From a virus: 23,625 nucleotides of DNA. The stretch lies in IMG/VR virus record IMGVR_UViG_3300031629_000084, positions 1 to 23,625 of that record, one strand, 5' to 3'. Both the position numbers and the translations under genes were made by a program. Position 1 is the stretch's first letter, and every line of letters begins with the position of its first letter. A model generated the notes under the pieces. The model saw only the letters and a program-made list of their open reading frames with translations, did no database searches and was not told where the DNA came from. Below are positions 5,958 to 14,415 of the stretch, piece by piece.

Positions 5958-8227
5958 TGGTACAGATAATAGCATATTCACAAGATGGTGGTGATGCCAC
6001 TTACTTAGATTTGGGAGCTATAAGCATCAAAGCTACCTACTCGAGTAAGGAGATACAAGATATAACCTCTCAAAAGAGTAATTATACCCATAACATTACG
6101 CTACCGTATAGTAAAACTAACAATGATTTCTTTGCTCACTATTACGAAGTGAATGTCGATGGTGCGTTTAGGGCAGATGTTAAGGCTTCGTGTTCTATTT
6201 ACGTAGATTCAAACCTACAATTTGAGGGATATTTACAATTATTAAGAGTTGACAACCTAAAAGAGAACTATACCGTTATCTGTTATGGTGATATAGCCAA
6301 CTTAGCTACTGAATTAGGAGAATCAAAGCTGAATGATTTAGATTTATCTAAGTACAATCACCTATTGTCTGCTAGTAATATAGCTGCAAGTTGGTTAGGG
6401 CTAACTCCTTACGTAGGTTCACAGCCTAACGGTAATGAGATACTATACCCTATCATTGATTACGGTCAAGGGTACAACGGCAACACGCTGAATACTGAAG
6501 CAGGAGCAATCAAGCCACGTAATCTAAAGCCATCTATCAGAATCAAAACATTATTAGACGAGATAGTAGGTAATTCAGGCTATACTATAAACTCTACATT
6601 CTTAAACTCTACATTCTTTACAAGTCAGTATATGACTTTGGGCGGTGAAGTGGAAGGAGCTGTTACTAGTAATACAGATGGGTTTAAAGTTGGAATGACT
6701 ACCGACCAAGACTTTGGTTCTTCTACAACAGACGCAGTAAGTTTTAATGACGAAACTACAGCGAGTGGTTATTATGACACTAATGGGAATTTTAATACAA
6801 CGAGTAAAGCTTATGTAGTTCCTGAAGCAGGAAACTACGTATTAAAGGTTCAACTGGTTGCTGAAGTTACCGATTTCATAACCACTCCTTCTAGTTATTT
6901 TAAACTAATAAAGAATGGTTCTGAAGTATCTGGAGTTGGTAGCGTATTAATACCTGCGACTTTAGGTACAGACGTGTTTACGGTTACATTTAGCAGTGTT
7001 ACATTTGCTCAAAATGATTTAGTAACGATTGGTTCAGATGTAGGTTCTGGAGTTGATATTACTATACATACATCAGCTACAGTAAACAGCGTTTTGTTCG
7101 ATTCATTCTTTCAACTTGTATCTGTACCTGAGGCAGTTGAAGGTGGTACGGTAGATTTAGGAGCAGGAAATAACTTACTATCTAAAGACAAACAAGTTGA
7201 TTTCATTAAATCTATATTCTCAAGGTATAATCTAATTGCTGAAAGTGATAAGACTATCACTAACCAACTGAATATTGAGCCAATACAAGACTACAGAGAT
7301 GCGGGAACTTCTAAAGATTGGACTGATAAATTAGATGTTTCTAAGAGTATATTAATAGAGCCGACAAGTAAGTACAGAAAGGCAGAGATTAACTTAACAG
7401 ACAAAGAAGATAAGGATATAAATAACGAGGACTGGCTAGATGTTAAGGGGTCGATTTACAACTCTCACAACTTTCCTTTTTACGGAGATTTCGGAACTGG
7501 TTCTTTGGAAGTACCAACGATATTCTCAAGCTTTGTTCCTGATAAAGTTCCAAATAGTAAGATGTTTATCACTAAGCATTACAAAGATAAAGACGGAGTT
7601 CTTGAAGCTGTAACAACTAAGCCAAAGCTATTCTATTATTCAGGACTAAAGAACCTCCCTCCTTCATCTTATTTCAAGTTGATGAATGAACCTGCAGACA
7701 CTTACACAACGGTTGAAGGTTATCCTTTCTGCCATCATTATTCTATGGCTGGGAGTTCTGTTGTTTCAACTGATACAGATATAAGATTCAAGAGTGGATC
7801 GGTTAAATCTCAATCTGACATTGTAGAAACACAAACTACGAACGATGTCTATACAAACTACTGGAGTAAGTCTTTGAATAATATATACAACAAAGACGCT
7901 AGGGTTATGAGTGCTTACTTCTATTTAGATAGTCAAGACATAGCAGACTTTAAATATAATGATAAGGTATTTGTAAAGGATTCTTATTGGTTAATTAATA
8001 AGATAGATAGTTATGCGATGGGTGTAGGTAGTTCGACTAAAGTGGAGCTTATAAAGACAATTGAAACTCCTGACGATAGCGTCTGTGTATTAACTCCTTA
8101 CTCTTATAATTATGACGGATCAACTACATGGAAAGATTCAGGAGGTTCTACCGTATCTGTTACTGCTAAGTGCTGTGAGTCGCAAGGTCTTATATATATT
8201 AATCATGTATGTTATTGGAGCAAATGA
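5957..8227 (+). CDS. Tail-tip/baseplate protein with cysteine C-terminus
   Basis: A 756-residue protein. Its N-terminus (DLGAISIKATYSSKEIQDIT, then SNYTHNITLPYSKTNNDFFAHYYEVNVDGAF) is the pattern I know from large Bacteroidota siphophage tail proteins: a strand, an SxxYT(x)N(x)xLPxSKxNN motif and a DGGF-like turn, probably related to the tail-hub/baseplate fold. The middle (about residues 215-390) is rich in Thr, Ser and Gly and beta-like, and may be an inserted carbohydrate-binding or Ig-like domain. The end has Cys739-Cys740 and Cys752-Tyr-Trp, a small disulfide- or metal-capable cap. It overlaps the previous gene by one base and the next in ATGA. Position before the tape measure and after another large tail protein supports tail-tip assignment; receptor binding is possible. 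Confidence 0.65.
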   Translation: MVQIIAYSQDGGDATYLDLGAISIKATYSSKEIQDITSQKSNYTHNITLPYSKTNNDFFAHYYEVNVDGAFRADVKASCSIYVDSNLQFEGYLQLLRVDNLKENYTVICYGDIANLATELGESKLNDLDLSKYNHLLSASNIAASWLGLTPYVGSQPNGNEILYPIIDYGQGYNGNTLNTEAGAIKPRNLKPSIRIKTLLDEIVGNSGYTINSTFLNSTFFTSQYMTLGGEVEGAVTSNTDGFKVGMTTDQDFGSSTTDAVSFNDETTASGYYDTNGNFNTTSKAYVVPEAGNYVLKVQLVAEVTDFITTPSSYFKLIKNGSEVSGVGSVLIPATLGTDVFTVTFSSVTFAQNDLVTIGSDVGSGVDITIHTSATVNSVLFDSFFQLVSVPEAVEGGTVDLGAGNNLLSKDKQVDFIKSIFSRYNLIAESDKTITNQLNIEPIQDYRDAGTSKDWTDKLDVSKSILIEPTSKYRKAEINLTDKEDKDINNEDWLDVKGSIYNSHNFPFYGDFGTGSLEVPTIFSSFVPDKVPNSKMFITKHYKDKDGVLEAVTTKPKLFYYSGLKNLPPSSYFKLMNEPADTYTTVEGYPFCHHYSMAGSSVVSTDTDIRFKSGSVKSQSDIVETQTTNDVYTNYWSKSLNNIYNKDARVMSAYFYLDSQDIADFKYNDKVFVKDSYWLINKIDSYAMGVGSSTKVELIKTIETPDDSVCVLTPYSYNYDGSTTWKDSGGSTVSVTAKCCESQGLIYINHVCYWSK

Positions 8228-8364
8228 TAAACGAAGTTATAAAAGGTATTTGTCAAGGCAAAATAAAACCTAGCAAAGAGAATGAGATAGCGTTTGGATT
8301 GAATGAATATCCGAAGAGTATTAAACAAGCATTGAAACTATTTAAGAAGTTATGGAAGAAGTAA
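8224..8364 (+). CDS. 46-residue basic protein of unknown function
   Basis: The ATG at 8224 overlaps the preceding TGA (ATGA), and the stop at 8362-8364 lies inside the tape measure gene start at 8352. The peptide is basic: MINEVIKGICQGKIKP, then ENEIAFGLNEYPKSIKQA and a Lys-rich amphipathic end (FKKLWKK). It fills the only gap between two structural genes and has tight junctions at both ends, so I consider it a true gene. No family is recognised; a tail assembly helper is inference from position. Confidence 0.6.
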   Translation: MINEVIKGICQGKIKPSKENEIAFGLNEYPKSIKQALKLFKKLWKK

Positions 8365-10085
8365 GATTGGACTTAGTAGCTAATGTGGAAAAGGCTGTTA
8401 AGGAACTCGAAGAGGTTAAGAAGGTTCTTAATGACGTAAAGGATAAACAGGACGAAGCCACCAAAGCACAGGAGGAGGCAGCTAAAGCTGCAGCAGCAGC
8501 AGCTAAAGCTAACAAGCGATCTGCTAAAGCGTTAAAAGGATTAGCTAAAGGCTTCAAAGGTGTTGGTTTAGCTATGAAGGCTGCAGGTATTGGATTGGTT
8601 TTGGGTTTATTAAGTAAGCTAAAAGAAGTACTAGAGCAGAATCAGACGGTTATGGACTTAATATCTACTGCGACTAATACGTTGAGCGTGGTATTTAATC
8701 AAGTTTCAACTGTAATATCTGACGTATATGATAGCGTAACTAAATCAAGCGAAGGATTCGAGGGGTTAGGTAAGGTTCTTAAAGGAGTAATGACCTTATC
8801 ACTTACACCGATGAAGTTAGCTTTCTACGGAATCAAGGCAGGAATACTTGCGTTGATGATTGCTTGGGAAGATTCGTTCTTAGGTGGTGGAGATGAGGAT
8901 AAAATAGCTTCACTTAACGCTTCATTAGCAGAAACTAAACAAAGTCTAATAGACGTTAAAGATGATGGCTTAGAGGCTGTAAAAAATATAGGTGAAAATA
9001 TAGTTGAAGCAATCACAGAAGTAGTTGCTGCTGTAGATATTATAGTAAAGGAAGGACAGGAAGGTTTAGAGAAGATAGACATTAAAAAAGCATTTGAAAC
9101 TGGTGGCGAATTAACCAAATTAAGAAATGAGGTTAAACTATTAGAAGCTGATCAAAATGCTTTAATGCTTACATATCAAACACAAGCAGAACTACAACGA
9201 CAAATTCGAGATGATGAGAGTGCGACAATAGCAAATAGGAAGGCAGCAAACGAAGAGCTTGGTGTTATCTTGAAAAAGCAGTTAGCAGATGAAACAGCTT
9301 TAGCACAGAAGAAAGTTGATTTAGCACAACTAGAAGCAGATTTAAACGCTGATAATATTGATTTACAAGTAGCTTTAAAATTAGCTAAGACTGAATTAAT
9401 AGATATTAACGAGAGGATAACAGGTCAAGAATCAGAGCAGAAAACAAATCAAAACGCTTTACTAAGAGAGGAGCTTGACTTGACTAATGAACTTGCTTTA
9501 GTTGGAGCGACAAACAGAGAGCTTGAATTAATAGAGTTAGATATATGGTATAAGACTAAGTTAGAACTAGCTAGAAAATCAGGTGAAGACACTACAGCGA
9601 TAGAAGAAGAGTTTGCTCGTAAGAAAGGACTTATTGCAGCAGGTGAGCGTGATGCTAAGATAGCGGCAGCTAGTGCAGTAATCGGTGCAATGGGTAAACT
9701 AGCAGGAGATAATAAAGCCTTCGCTGTTGCAGGTGCTACTATTGATACTTATGCAGCAATCGCAGGACAACTGAAAGCCTTTGCAGGTGTTCCAGTTCCT
9801 GGTTATGCAATAGCTCAAGCAGTAGCAACGGGATTAGTAGGTCTTTCAAATGTTAAAAAGATATTATCAACTGATGTGTCTGGTGGTTCTGTAGGTTCAG
9901 CTCCTAGTATCGGATCAGTTGGCGGTAGTATTGCAGCTTCAGTTCCTGCTCAAACAGGTTTAGGCGATGTAATAGATACCATTAACGGACAAGGACAGCA
10001 ACCAGTACAAGCATACGTAATATCACAAGAAGTAACAGACAGCCAAGAGGCTCAAGCATATATTAATAACCAAAGAACCCTATAA
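8352..10085 (+). CDS. Tail tape measure protein (short)
   Basis: A 577-residue, mostly helical protein. Residues 10-60 form a coiled coil with an Ala-rich run (AAKAAAAAAKANKRSAKALK), followed by a Gly-rich hydrophobic segment (FKGVGLAMKAAGIGLVLGLL) and a second one around 145-170, all typical of tape measures that are packed in the tube lumen and later meet the host membrane. Residues 240-420 are long charged heptads. The C-terminal part AFAVAGATIDTYAAIAGQLK … IAQAVATGLVGLSNVKKI is a segment I know from Bacteroidota phage tape measures. By the usual rule of about 1.5 angstrom per residue, the tail would be roughly 85 nm (inference). It starts 12 bases inside the 46-aa gene. Confidence 0.8.
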   Translation: MEEVRLDLVANVEKAVKELEEVKKVLNDVKDKQDEATKAQEEAAKAAAAAAKANKRSAKALKGLAKGFKGVGLAMKAAGIGLVLGLLSKLKEVLEQNQTVMDLISTATNTLSVVFNQVSTVISDVYDSVTKSSEGFEGLGKVLKGVMTLSLTPMKLAFYGIKAGILALMIAWEDSFLGGGDEDKIASLNASLAETKQSLIDVKDDGLEAVKNIGENIVEAITEVVAAVDIIVKEGQEGLEKIDIKKAFETGGELTKLRNEVKLLEADQNALMLTYQTQAELQRQIRDDESATIANRKAANEELGVILKKQLADETALAQKKVDLAQLEADLNADNIDLQVALKLAKTELIDINERITGQESEQKTNQNALLREELDLTNELALVGATNRELELIELDIWYKTKLELARKSGEDTTAIEEEFARKKGLIAAGERDAKIAAASAVIGAMGKLAGDNKAFAVAGATIDTYAAIAGQLKAFAGVPVPGYAIAQAVATGLVGLSNVKKILSTDVSGGSVGSAPSIGSVGGSIAASVPAQTGLGDVIDTINGQGQQPVQAYVISQEVTDSQEAQAYINNQRTL

Positions 10086-10086
10086 A

Positions 10087-10674
10087 ATGAGAGTAGTAGA
10101 ATTTGTAATAAACGAGGAAGAAGATGATTTCGGAGTATTCGCAATTAGTCTAGTAGATAAACCTGCGATAGAAGAAAACTTCAGATACTTTTCAGAAGAG
10201 AAGCAAACCTTTGCGACCGTAGATACGGATGAGCGTATTGTAATGGGTGCAGTTATGATTCCTGATTTAGAGATTATTCGAGTAGATGAGAACGGAGAAA
10301 AGTATAAATGCTTCTTTTCTAAGGAAACAGTGAAAAGAGTAAGCCAATTATATATGCTTAATTCTAAGCATCAAAACGCAACGATTGACCATGCAAGAAC
10401 GGTGAATGGAATCACTACAATAGAAACGTGGTTAGTAGCTGATACCAAGCACGATAAGACACAAGCGTTTGGGTTAAGTTATCCAGTAGGCACGTGGGTT
10501 GCGACTATGAAGATAGACAACGAGGACATATGGCAGAACTATATCAAAGAGGGTGTAGTTAAAGGTTTTTCTGTGGAGGGATACTTCAACGAAAAGAAGC
10601 AAGAGATGAGTGAAGATTCTACTTTAGCAGCTATCCGTCAAATCATTATGGAAGATGAAAACGCAACAAACTAG
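10087..10674 (+). CDS. XkdF-like prohead protease
   Basis: A 195-residue protein with the opening VVEFVINEEEDDFGVFAISLVDKPAIEENF, characteristic of the XkdF-type domain of phage head genes, including the SLVDxPAI motif near residues 21-28. A candidate catalytic His102 is in NATIDHAR and a candidate Ser162 in VVKGFSVEGYF, the H…S arrangement of HK97-like (U35/S78-type) prohead proteases; the third residue is not obvious. Its role would be to trim scaffold and capsid during head maturation. It is directly followed by the acidic scaffold-like and capsid genes. The start lies one base after the tape measure stop. The C-terminal acidic helix (residues 172-195) may serve as a targeting tail. Confidence 0.75.
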   Translation: MRVVEFVINEEEDDFGVFAISLVDKPAIEENFRYFSEEKQTFATVDTDERIVMGAVMIPDLEIIRVDENGEKYKCFFSKETVKRVSQLYMLNSKHQNATIDHARTVNGITTIETWLVADTKHDKTQAFGLSYPVGTWVATMKIDNEDIWQNYIKEGVVKGFSVEGYFNEKKQEMSEDSTLAAIRQIIMEDENATN

Positions 10675-10701
10675 TTTTAATTGTATTATAAAATAAAGAA
10701 C

Positions 10702-11289
10702 ATGGAAACATTGAAGAAGATTAAGGTCTTACTAGGTATGGTGGAGGAAGTAACTCCAGTAGAATTAGAAGAGGCAAAAGAGCAAATGAAGTTCGAAGAG
10801 TTAGCTTTGGAAGATGGTACTATCGTTAGTGCTGATTCTCTTGAAGTTGGTTCTGCTGTATTCATTATGGTCGAAGAAGAAAAGCAACCTTTGCCAATTG
10901 GTGAATATGCTTTAGCTGACGGATCTCTTTTAGTTGTAGTTGAGGAAGGTATCATTGCCGAAATCAAAGCAGCAGAAGAGAAAGTTGAAGAAGAAGTAGT
11001 TGAAGAGGAAATGGCTACAGAAGACAATTCTAAGTCAGCACTTATCGAAGCTATCGGAGTTCTTGAAAACTTAGTACAGGAGTTTAACTCTATCAAAGAG
11101 GAATTTGCATCTTTAAAAGTAGAAGCAAAAGAAAACGCTGTTAAGGTTGAAGAGTTCGAAGCAGTAGGTGAAGAAGTTAAACCAAATCCAGAAGGTAACT
11201 TTAGTTCAACGGTAAGTTTAACATCAGTAGAGTTTGGTAAATTATCAGCTCAAGGTAGAGTACAGTATTTAATTAACAAAAATAAATAA
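10702..11289 (+). CDS. Head scaffold-like acidic protein
   Basis: A 195-residue very acidic protein just before the major capsid gene. It holds two DG-type beta repeats: LEDGTIVSADSLEVGSAVFI and, after a short linker, YALADGSLLVVVEEG, a layout I know from scaffold proteins of Bacteroidota siphophages. A Glu/Val-rich region (EKVEEEVVEEEMATED) leads into a coiled coil (about 120-155), and the end KLSAQGRVQYLINKNK is basic, as expected for a capsid-binding tail. The ATG at 10702 is chosen over the in-frame TTG at 10681 because the latter gives YYKIKN residues with no homology-like character and no clear ribosome site. It is probably digested by the upstream protease during maturation (inference). 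Confidence 0.65.
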   Translation: METLKKIKVLLGMVEEVTPVELEEAKEQMKFEELALEDGTIVSADSLEVGSAVFIMVEEEKQPLPIGEYALADGSLLVVVEEGIIAEIKAAEEKVEEEVVEEEMATEDNSKSALIEAIGVLENLVQEFNSIKEEFASLKVEAKENAVKVEEFEAVGEEVKPNPEGNFSSTVSLTSVEFGKLSAQGRVQYLINKNK

Positions 11290-11295
11290 AAGATT

Positions 11296-12192
11296 ATGGC
11301 AGATTCGTTAACGAAACTATATGCAGGTGAAGAGGCTGCAGGTTTCATTTCAGCATCACTATTAAGTGGTGAAACATTAGCAAAGGGAAACATTACAGTT
11401 TTACCTAACGTAACTTACAAAGTAAACCTAAAGTCTTTTGACTTATCGGCTTCTTCTGTAGTGGATGCAACTTGCGACTTTACAGATGCAGGTGATATTA
11501 CTTACGTTGAAAAAGCATTAACTCCAGATAACTTTGGACTTAACAAAGAGATGTGTAAGAAAGATTGGCTTTCAACTTATGCAGGTTCTCAAATGAGAGC
11601 AGGTTTAGATGGTACTTTACCAGCTAACTTCCAAGAGTATATCATCGGTCATGCAGGTGCTTTAGTAGGTCAACAAGTTGAGAAATCAATTTGGCAAGGT
11701 GCTACTGGAACAACTGGGCAATTCGATGGATTCCAAGCTTTATGTTTAGCAGATGCAACAGTTGTAGATGTTACTGCAACAACTTTATCAGCAGCAAACA
11801 TCGTTGCTGAATTAGGAAAAGTTCGTGATGCTATCAAGGACGCTAACTACGGTCAAGAAGATTTAGGTATCTACATCGGTACTGCTGCAATGAAATTCTA
11901 TATTTCAGCACAAGCTGCTTTAGGTTACCAAGACCAATTTCACGTTGGAGTTTCAGAAGCTAACTTTGAAGGTACTAAATTGATTTTAGCACCAGGTATG
12001 TCAGCTAACAAAATGATTGCAGCACGTTCAACTAACTTATTCTTCGCAACCGACTTAGCTTCGGATATGGCAGAGGTAAAAGTAATTGATATGACTGAAA
12101 ATGATGGTTCAGATAACGTACGTTTAGTGATGAAGTGGAACGCAGGTGTAGGTTTTGCAACTGGTTCGGACATCGTTTATTACAACGCATAA
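11296..12192 (+). CDS. Major capsid protein
   Basis: A 298-residue protein directly after protease and scaffold. The motif YVEKALTPDNFGLNKEMCKKDW (about residues 74-95) is a marker I associate with HK97-fold capsid proteins of Bacteroidota phages, followed by EYIIGHAGALVGQQVEKSIWQGA, the helix resembling the long spine helix region, and late beta segments (NLFFATDLASDMAEVKVIDM … VRLVMKWNAGVGFATGSDIVYYN). Codons are uniform (GCA, GGT, TTA), as for a highly expressed gene. Spacing to scaffold is six bases. A hairpin follows the stop, which may tune transcript levels relative to the tail tube gene. Confidence 0.85.
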   Translation: MADSLTKLYAGEEAAGFISASLLSGETLAKGNITVLPNVTYKVNLKSFDLSASSVVDATCDFTDAGDITYVEKALTPDNFGLNKEMCKKDWLSTYAGSQMRAGLDGTLPANFQEYIIGHAGALVGQQVEKSIWQGATGTTGQFDGFQALCLADATVVDVTATTLSAANIVAELGKVRDAIKDANYGQEDLGIYIGTAAMKFYISAQAALGYQDQFHVGVSEANFEGTKLILAPGMSANKMIAARSTNLFFATDLASDMAEVKVIDMTENDGSDNVRLVMKWNAGVGFATGSDIVYYNA

Positions 12193-12203
12193 CATTAACT
12201 TAT

Positions 12204-12227
12204 AGAGGGGGTTTAAACGCTCCCTCT
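12204..12227 (+). terminator. Hairpin after the major capsid gene, possible weak terminator
   Basis: AGAGGGGG (12204-12211) pairs with CTCCCTCT (12220-12227) with one mismatch, loop TTTAAACG. The downstream sequence is only moderately T-rich (TATTTAAATAAA), so termination would be partial, or the hairpin may protect the 3' end of the capsid transcript. Confidence 0.5.
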
Positions 12228-12247
12228 TATTTAAATAAAAAAGAAAT

Positions 12248-12826
12248 ATGGCTTGTTTAGTAGCAAACGGTAGAGCTTTGGAATGTCGAGAGAGTATCGG
12301 TGGTATAAGAAACATTTACTTTGTGAACAACAATGTAATGGGTGCTTATACGATTGATGTAGATGGGGAATTAGATGACTTAGGAGCTGCTAGTGCATCT
12401 TACAAGTACGAATTAAACCCTCAATCTTCAGACTTTGACGAAGCGATTACAGTTTCAGAAGAAAACGGAACGGTATTTTATGAGCAAACTATTAATTTAG
12501 CTTTGCCTAATTTATCAAAAGATGCATTAAAGAACTTGAAATTACTTGCACAAGGTAGATTTCAGATTTTTGTAGAAGATAACAACATCAATGAAGCTAC
12601 AGGCTTCGGTGATTTGTATCTTGCAGGTGCTTATAATGGAATGACTGTTACAGGTGGTAACATTGGACGTGGTAAAGCGTTTGGAGATATGAGTGGTTAT
12701 AACATTGCATTGGTAGGTAGAGAGCAAAGAGCTGCTTTATCAGTTGTACCAAGTGCAGTCGTAGCAGATACAATCTTCGGAGGTCTTACAACTTCAGGAA
12801 ACAGACCAACAATAGTTACTTCGTAA
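12248..12826 (+). CDS. Major tail tube protein
   Basis: A 192-residue beta-rich protein. The pattern ECRESIGGIRNIYFVNNN near the N-terminus, YKYELNPQSSDFDEAITVSE, GTVFYEQTINLALPNLSKDA, then FQIFVEDNN and a late GNIGRGKAFGDMSGYNIALVGRE is the order of motifs I know from tail tube subunits of Bacteroidota siphophages (…F-Y-E-x-x-V-x-L…, …A-x-G-D-…-G-Y-x-x-x-x-x-G-x-E). It polymerises around the tape measure to form the tube. It stands between two hairpins, 12204-12227 and the strong terminator at 12851, so it can be expressed at a level of its own. No promoter of good quality was found in the 55-base upstream spacer. Confidence 0.75.
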   Translation: MACLVANGRALECRESIGGIRNIYFVNNNVMGAYTIDVDGELDDLGAASASYKYELNPQSSDFDEAITVSEENGTVFYEQTINLALPNLSKDALKNLKLLAQGRFQIFVEDNNINEATGFGDLYLAGAYNGMTVTGGNIGRGKAFGDMSGYNIALVGREQRAALSVVPSAVVADTIFGGLTTSGNRPTIVTS

Positions 12827-12850
12827 AAAGAAATTATAATTTAATATCAA

Positions 12851-12878
12851 AGCCTTCCCTAATCGGAGGGCTTTTTTT
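12851..12878 (+). terminator. Rho-independent terminator after the tail tube gene
   Basis: AGCCTTCC (12851-12858) pairs with GGAGGGCT (12865-12872) including one G-T pair, loop CTAATC, and is followed by an uninterrupted T run to 12878. This is the strongest terminator in the structural region and probably ends the capsid/tube transcript. Confidence 0.85.
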
Positions 12879-12932
12879 AGTTAAAAGAAAAACAAAACGC
12901 TTATTTTTAGATTATTATAAAAGACACACATT

Positions 12933-13190
12933 ATGCCAACGAATTTAATAGTAAGACAAGGAACAACAGGAGTAGTAGTTACTCCTAGCGATGCAGTAGA
13001 TATAACTGGATCAACAGCCAATACACCTGCTGCATTGTTTGTAGGAACAGGTGGTAATATTGATGTAATCACTTTAGGTGGTTCTACTCTATTGCTAAAG
13101 AATATTGCTGACGGTACTTTCTTACCAATACAGGTAACAAGAGTAAAAGCAACGCTTACAACTGCATCGGACATAGTAGCTATATTTTAA
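12933..13190 (+). CDS. Small virion-associated protein
   Basis: An 85-residue beta protein, MPTNLIVRQGTTGVVVTPSD … GGNIDVITLGGSTLLLKNIA … GTFLPIQVTRVKAT ending DIVAIF. The end pattern G-T-F-L-P-I-Q-V-T-R-V…T-A-S-D-I-V-A is one I know from small proteins next to capsid or head genes in Bacteroidota and other phages, where they are found in virions or act as spike/decoration pieces. It lies after the strong terminator at 12851-12878, so it must be reached by read-through or a promoter in the 60-base AT-rich spacer that I could not identify. Three bases separate it from the next gene, suggesting a functional pair. Confidence 0.6.
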   Translation: MPTNLIVRQGTTGVVVTPSDAVDITGSTANTPAALFVGTGGNIDVITLGGSTLLLKNIADGTFLPIQVTRVKATLTTASDIVAIF

Positions 13191-13193
13191 GGT

Positions 13194-14033
13194 ATGATTA
13201 ATATCATACAAAATACAATTGGTGCTTTAGCTCGAAGAGGTTCTGCAGCTCCATCCTTTACAGGCTTACTAGACACTTACTCAGGTGCATCAGTAGGTTA
13301 TTCGCTTAGACGACTTAGAACTGCTTATAGTGGTAATTGCGTTAAAGTTAGACGAGCATCTGATAGCACTGAGTTAGATATTGGATTTGTAAATAACGTG
13401 TTAGACACTGCAAGTTTAGCCACGTTCTGTTCAGGAACTGATGGGTTTGTTTCGATTTGGTATGACCAAAGTGGAAATGCTAAACCGATGTTTAATACCT
13501 CGGCATCAAGGCAGCCAAAGATTGTGACTAGTGGTTTGATATTATTGGAAAACGGAAAACCTATATTAACGTCTGATGGCTCTACTAGTGGAATGACATC
13601 TGATTATATAGCAGATTCTGGAGTTTCGGCAAAAGGCTTGTTTATTGTCACTAAAAGAAATTCAAGTGCAAATCAATGTATATTAGGCTCTTACTCTGAT
13701 GGTAATAATATGAATTACCTATTGAACAGTAGCTCAACTTCCACTACAGTGAATCTAAATGTTGCAGTTACAGCTCAGAAACTTAATGGGAGTGCTTGGG
13801 TATATACGAATAGAATTGATGTTTATACAGACTTAGCTAGTCAATCAATCATTTCAGCAAATGCTGTGTATAGTTTTGGAGCTGACCCAACTGATGCTTT
13901 AAGTTTAGGTTATAGATATACATCGCCTGTTAATTTTGAAATGACTAACATGCAAGAGCTTGTTATCTTTGAAAATCAAACAGACCAAGCAGCAAAAGAA
14001 ACGGCTATTAATTCATTCTATAACGCATACTAA
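13194..14033 (+). CDS. Virion protein with arabinofuranosidase B/LamG-like domain
   Basis: A 279-residue protein. From residue 28 it reads YSGASVGYSLRRLRTAYSGN … VRRASDSTELDIGFVNN … GFVSIWYDQSGN (WYDQSGN at 89-95), then RQPKIV and ENGKPILTSDG. This order matches the N-terminal part of the alpha-L-arabinofuranosidase B catalytic family (ArabFuran-catal; …R-A-…-Y-S-…-V-x-R-A-S-D…, …Y-D-Q-S-G-N…), a jelly-roll lectin-like fold also found in phage tail and head fibres. The second half contains LamG-like strands and ends in a helix (AAKETAINSFYNAY). I see no clear catalytic pair, so a sugar-binding role, as receptor-binding or head fibre protein, is more likely than hydrolysis. An N-terminal 25-residue part probably anchors it to the virion. 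Confidence 0.6.
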   Translation: MINIIQNTIGALARRGSAAPSFTGLLDTYSGASVGYSLRRLRTAYSGNCVKVRRASDSTELDIGFVNNVLDTASLATFCSGTDGFVSIWYDQSGNAKPMFNTSASRQPKIVTSGLILLENGKPILTSDGSTSGMTSDYIADSGVSAKGLFIVTKRNSSANQCILGSYSDGNNMNYLLNSSSTSTTVNLNVAVTAQKLNGSAWVYTNRIDVYTDLASQSIISANAVYSFGADPTDALSLGYRYTSPVNFEMTNMQELVIFENQTDQAAKETAINSFYNAY

Positions 14034-14035
14034 CT

Positions 14036-14239
14036 ATGTACTACACAGGGACTAAATTAAAGTGCGAGAATTACAATAAGAAGGTAACTTTAAGCGAGGG
14101 TTATAGTGGCTCTACAACTAGATGGTCTGACGTTGTAACGCATAAAGATGGTAATAGATTTGCTATAATTAAGCACGAGAATTATAGTGATGAGATGGAC
14201 TTGATAGAATTAACGGACGATTGGTTTGAAACGATATGA
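14036..14239 (+). CDS. 67-residue protein of unknown function
   Basis: Starts two bases after the preceding stop and ends in an ATGA overlap with the next gene. The sequence is charged with aromatic residues (YYTGTKLKCENYNKK … DVVTHKDGNRFAIIKHENYS … LIELTDDWFETI) and looks like a small alternating beta-strand protein. Coupling on both sides makes it a likely real gene. Family not recognised. Confidence 0.6.
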   Translation: MYYTGTKLKCENYNKKVTLSEGYSGSTTRWSDVVTHKDGNRFAIIKHENYSDEMDLIELTDDWFETI

Positions 14240-14415
14240 TTAAGATAGATAAACTTAGAAGCACGTATCTTATAACACTAACGGAGAACGGAGAGATTAA
14301 ACTCCAAACTCAGAGAGATGATTACAAGGTAGCTAAAACCTACGCTAAGGAATTAGGCAAGAAAAACAAAGTTAAAGTTAAGGACAATGTTAAAGTTAGC
14401 AACATCACAGAGTAA
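14236..14415 (+). CDS. 59-residue basic protein of unknown function
   Basis: The ATG at 14236 overlaps the previous TGA; the stop TAA is at 14413-14415. The peptide starts MIKIDKLRSTYLITLTENGE and continues with a Lys-rich part (AKELGKKNKVKVKDN). It fills the only gap before the 132-residue gene and overlaps it by 29 bases. Strand-turn-helix pattern, high charge, no recognised family. The junction geometry is the main evidence that it is translated. Confidence 0.5.
   Translation: MIKIDKLRSTYLITLTENGEIKLQTQRDDYKVAKTYAKELGKKNKVKVKDNVKVSNITE

Noticed and set aside
8825-9118. 97-residue minus-strand frame inside the tape measure gene
   Set aside because: Shadow frame of helical Ala/Glu/Lys codons; Ser/Pro-rich, no motif.
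10686-11096. 136-residue minus-strand frame
   Set aside because: Ser/Thr-rich mirror of the acidic scaffold gene; no start signal, opposite to all other genes.
12124-12315. Minus-strand frame spanning the capsid-tube spacer
   Set aside because: Crosses the hairpin and the starts of real genes; no promoter or family signal.
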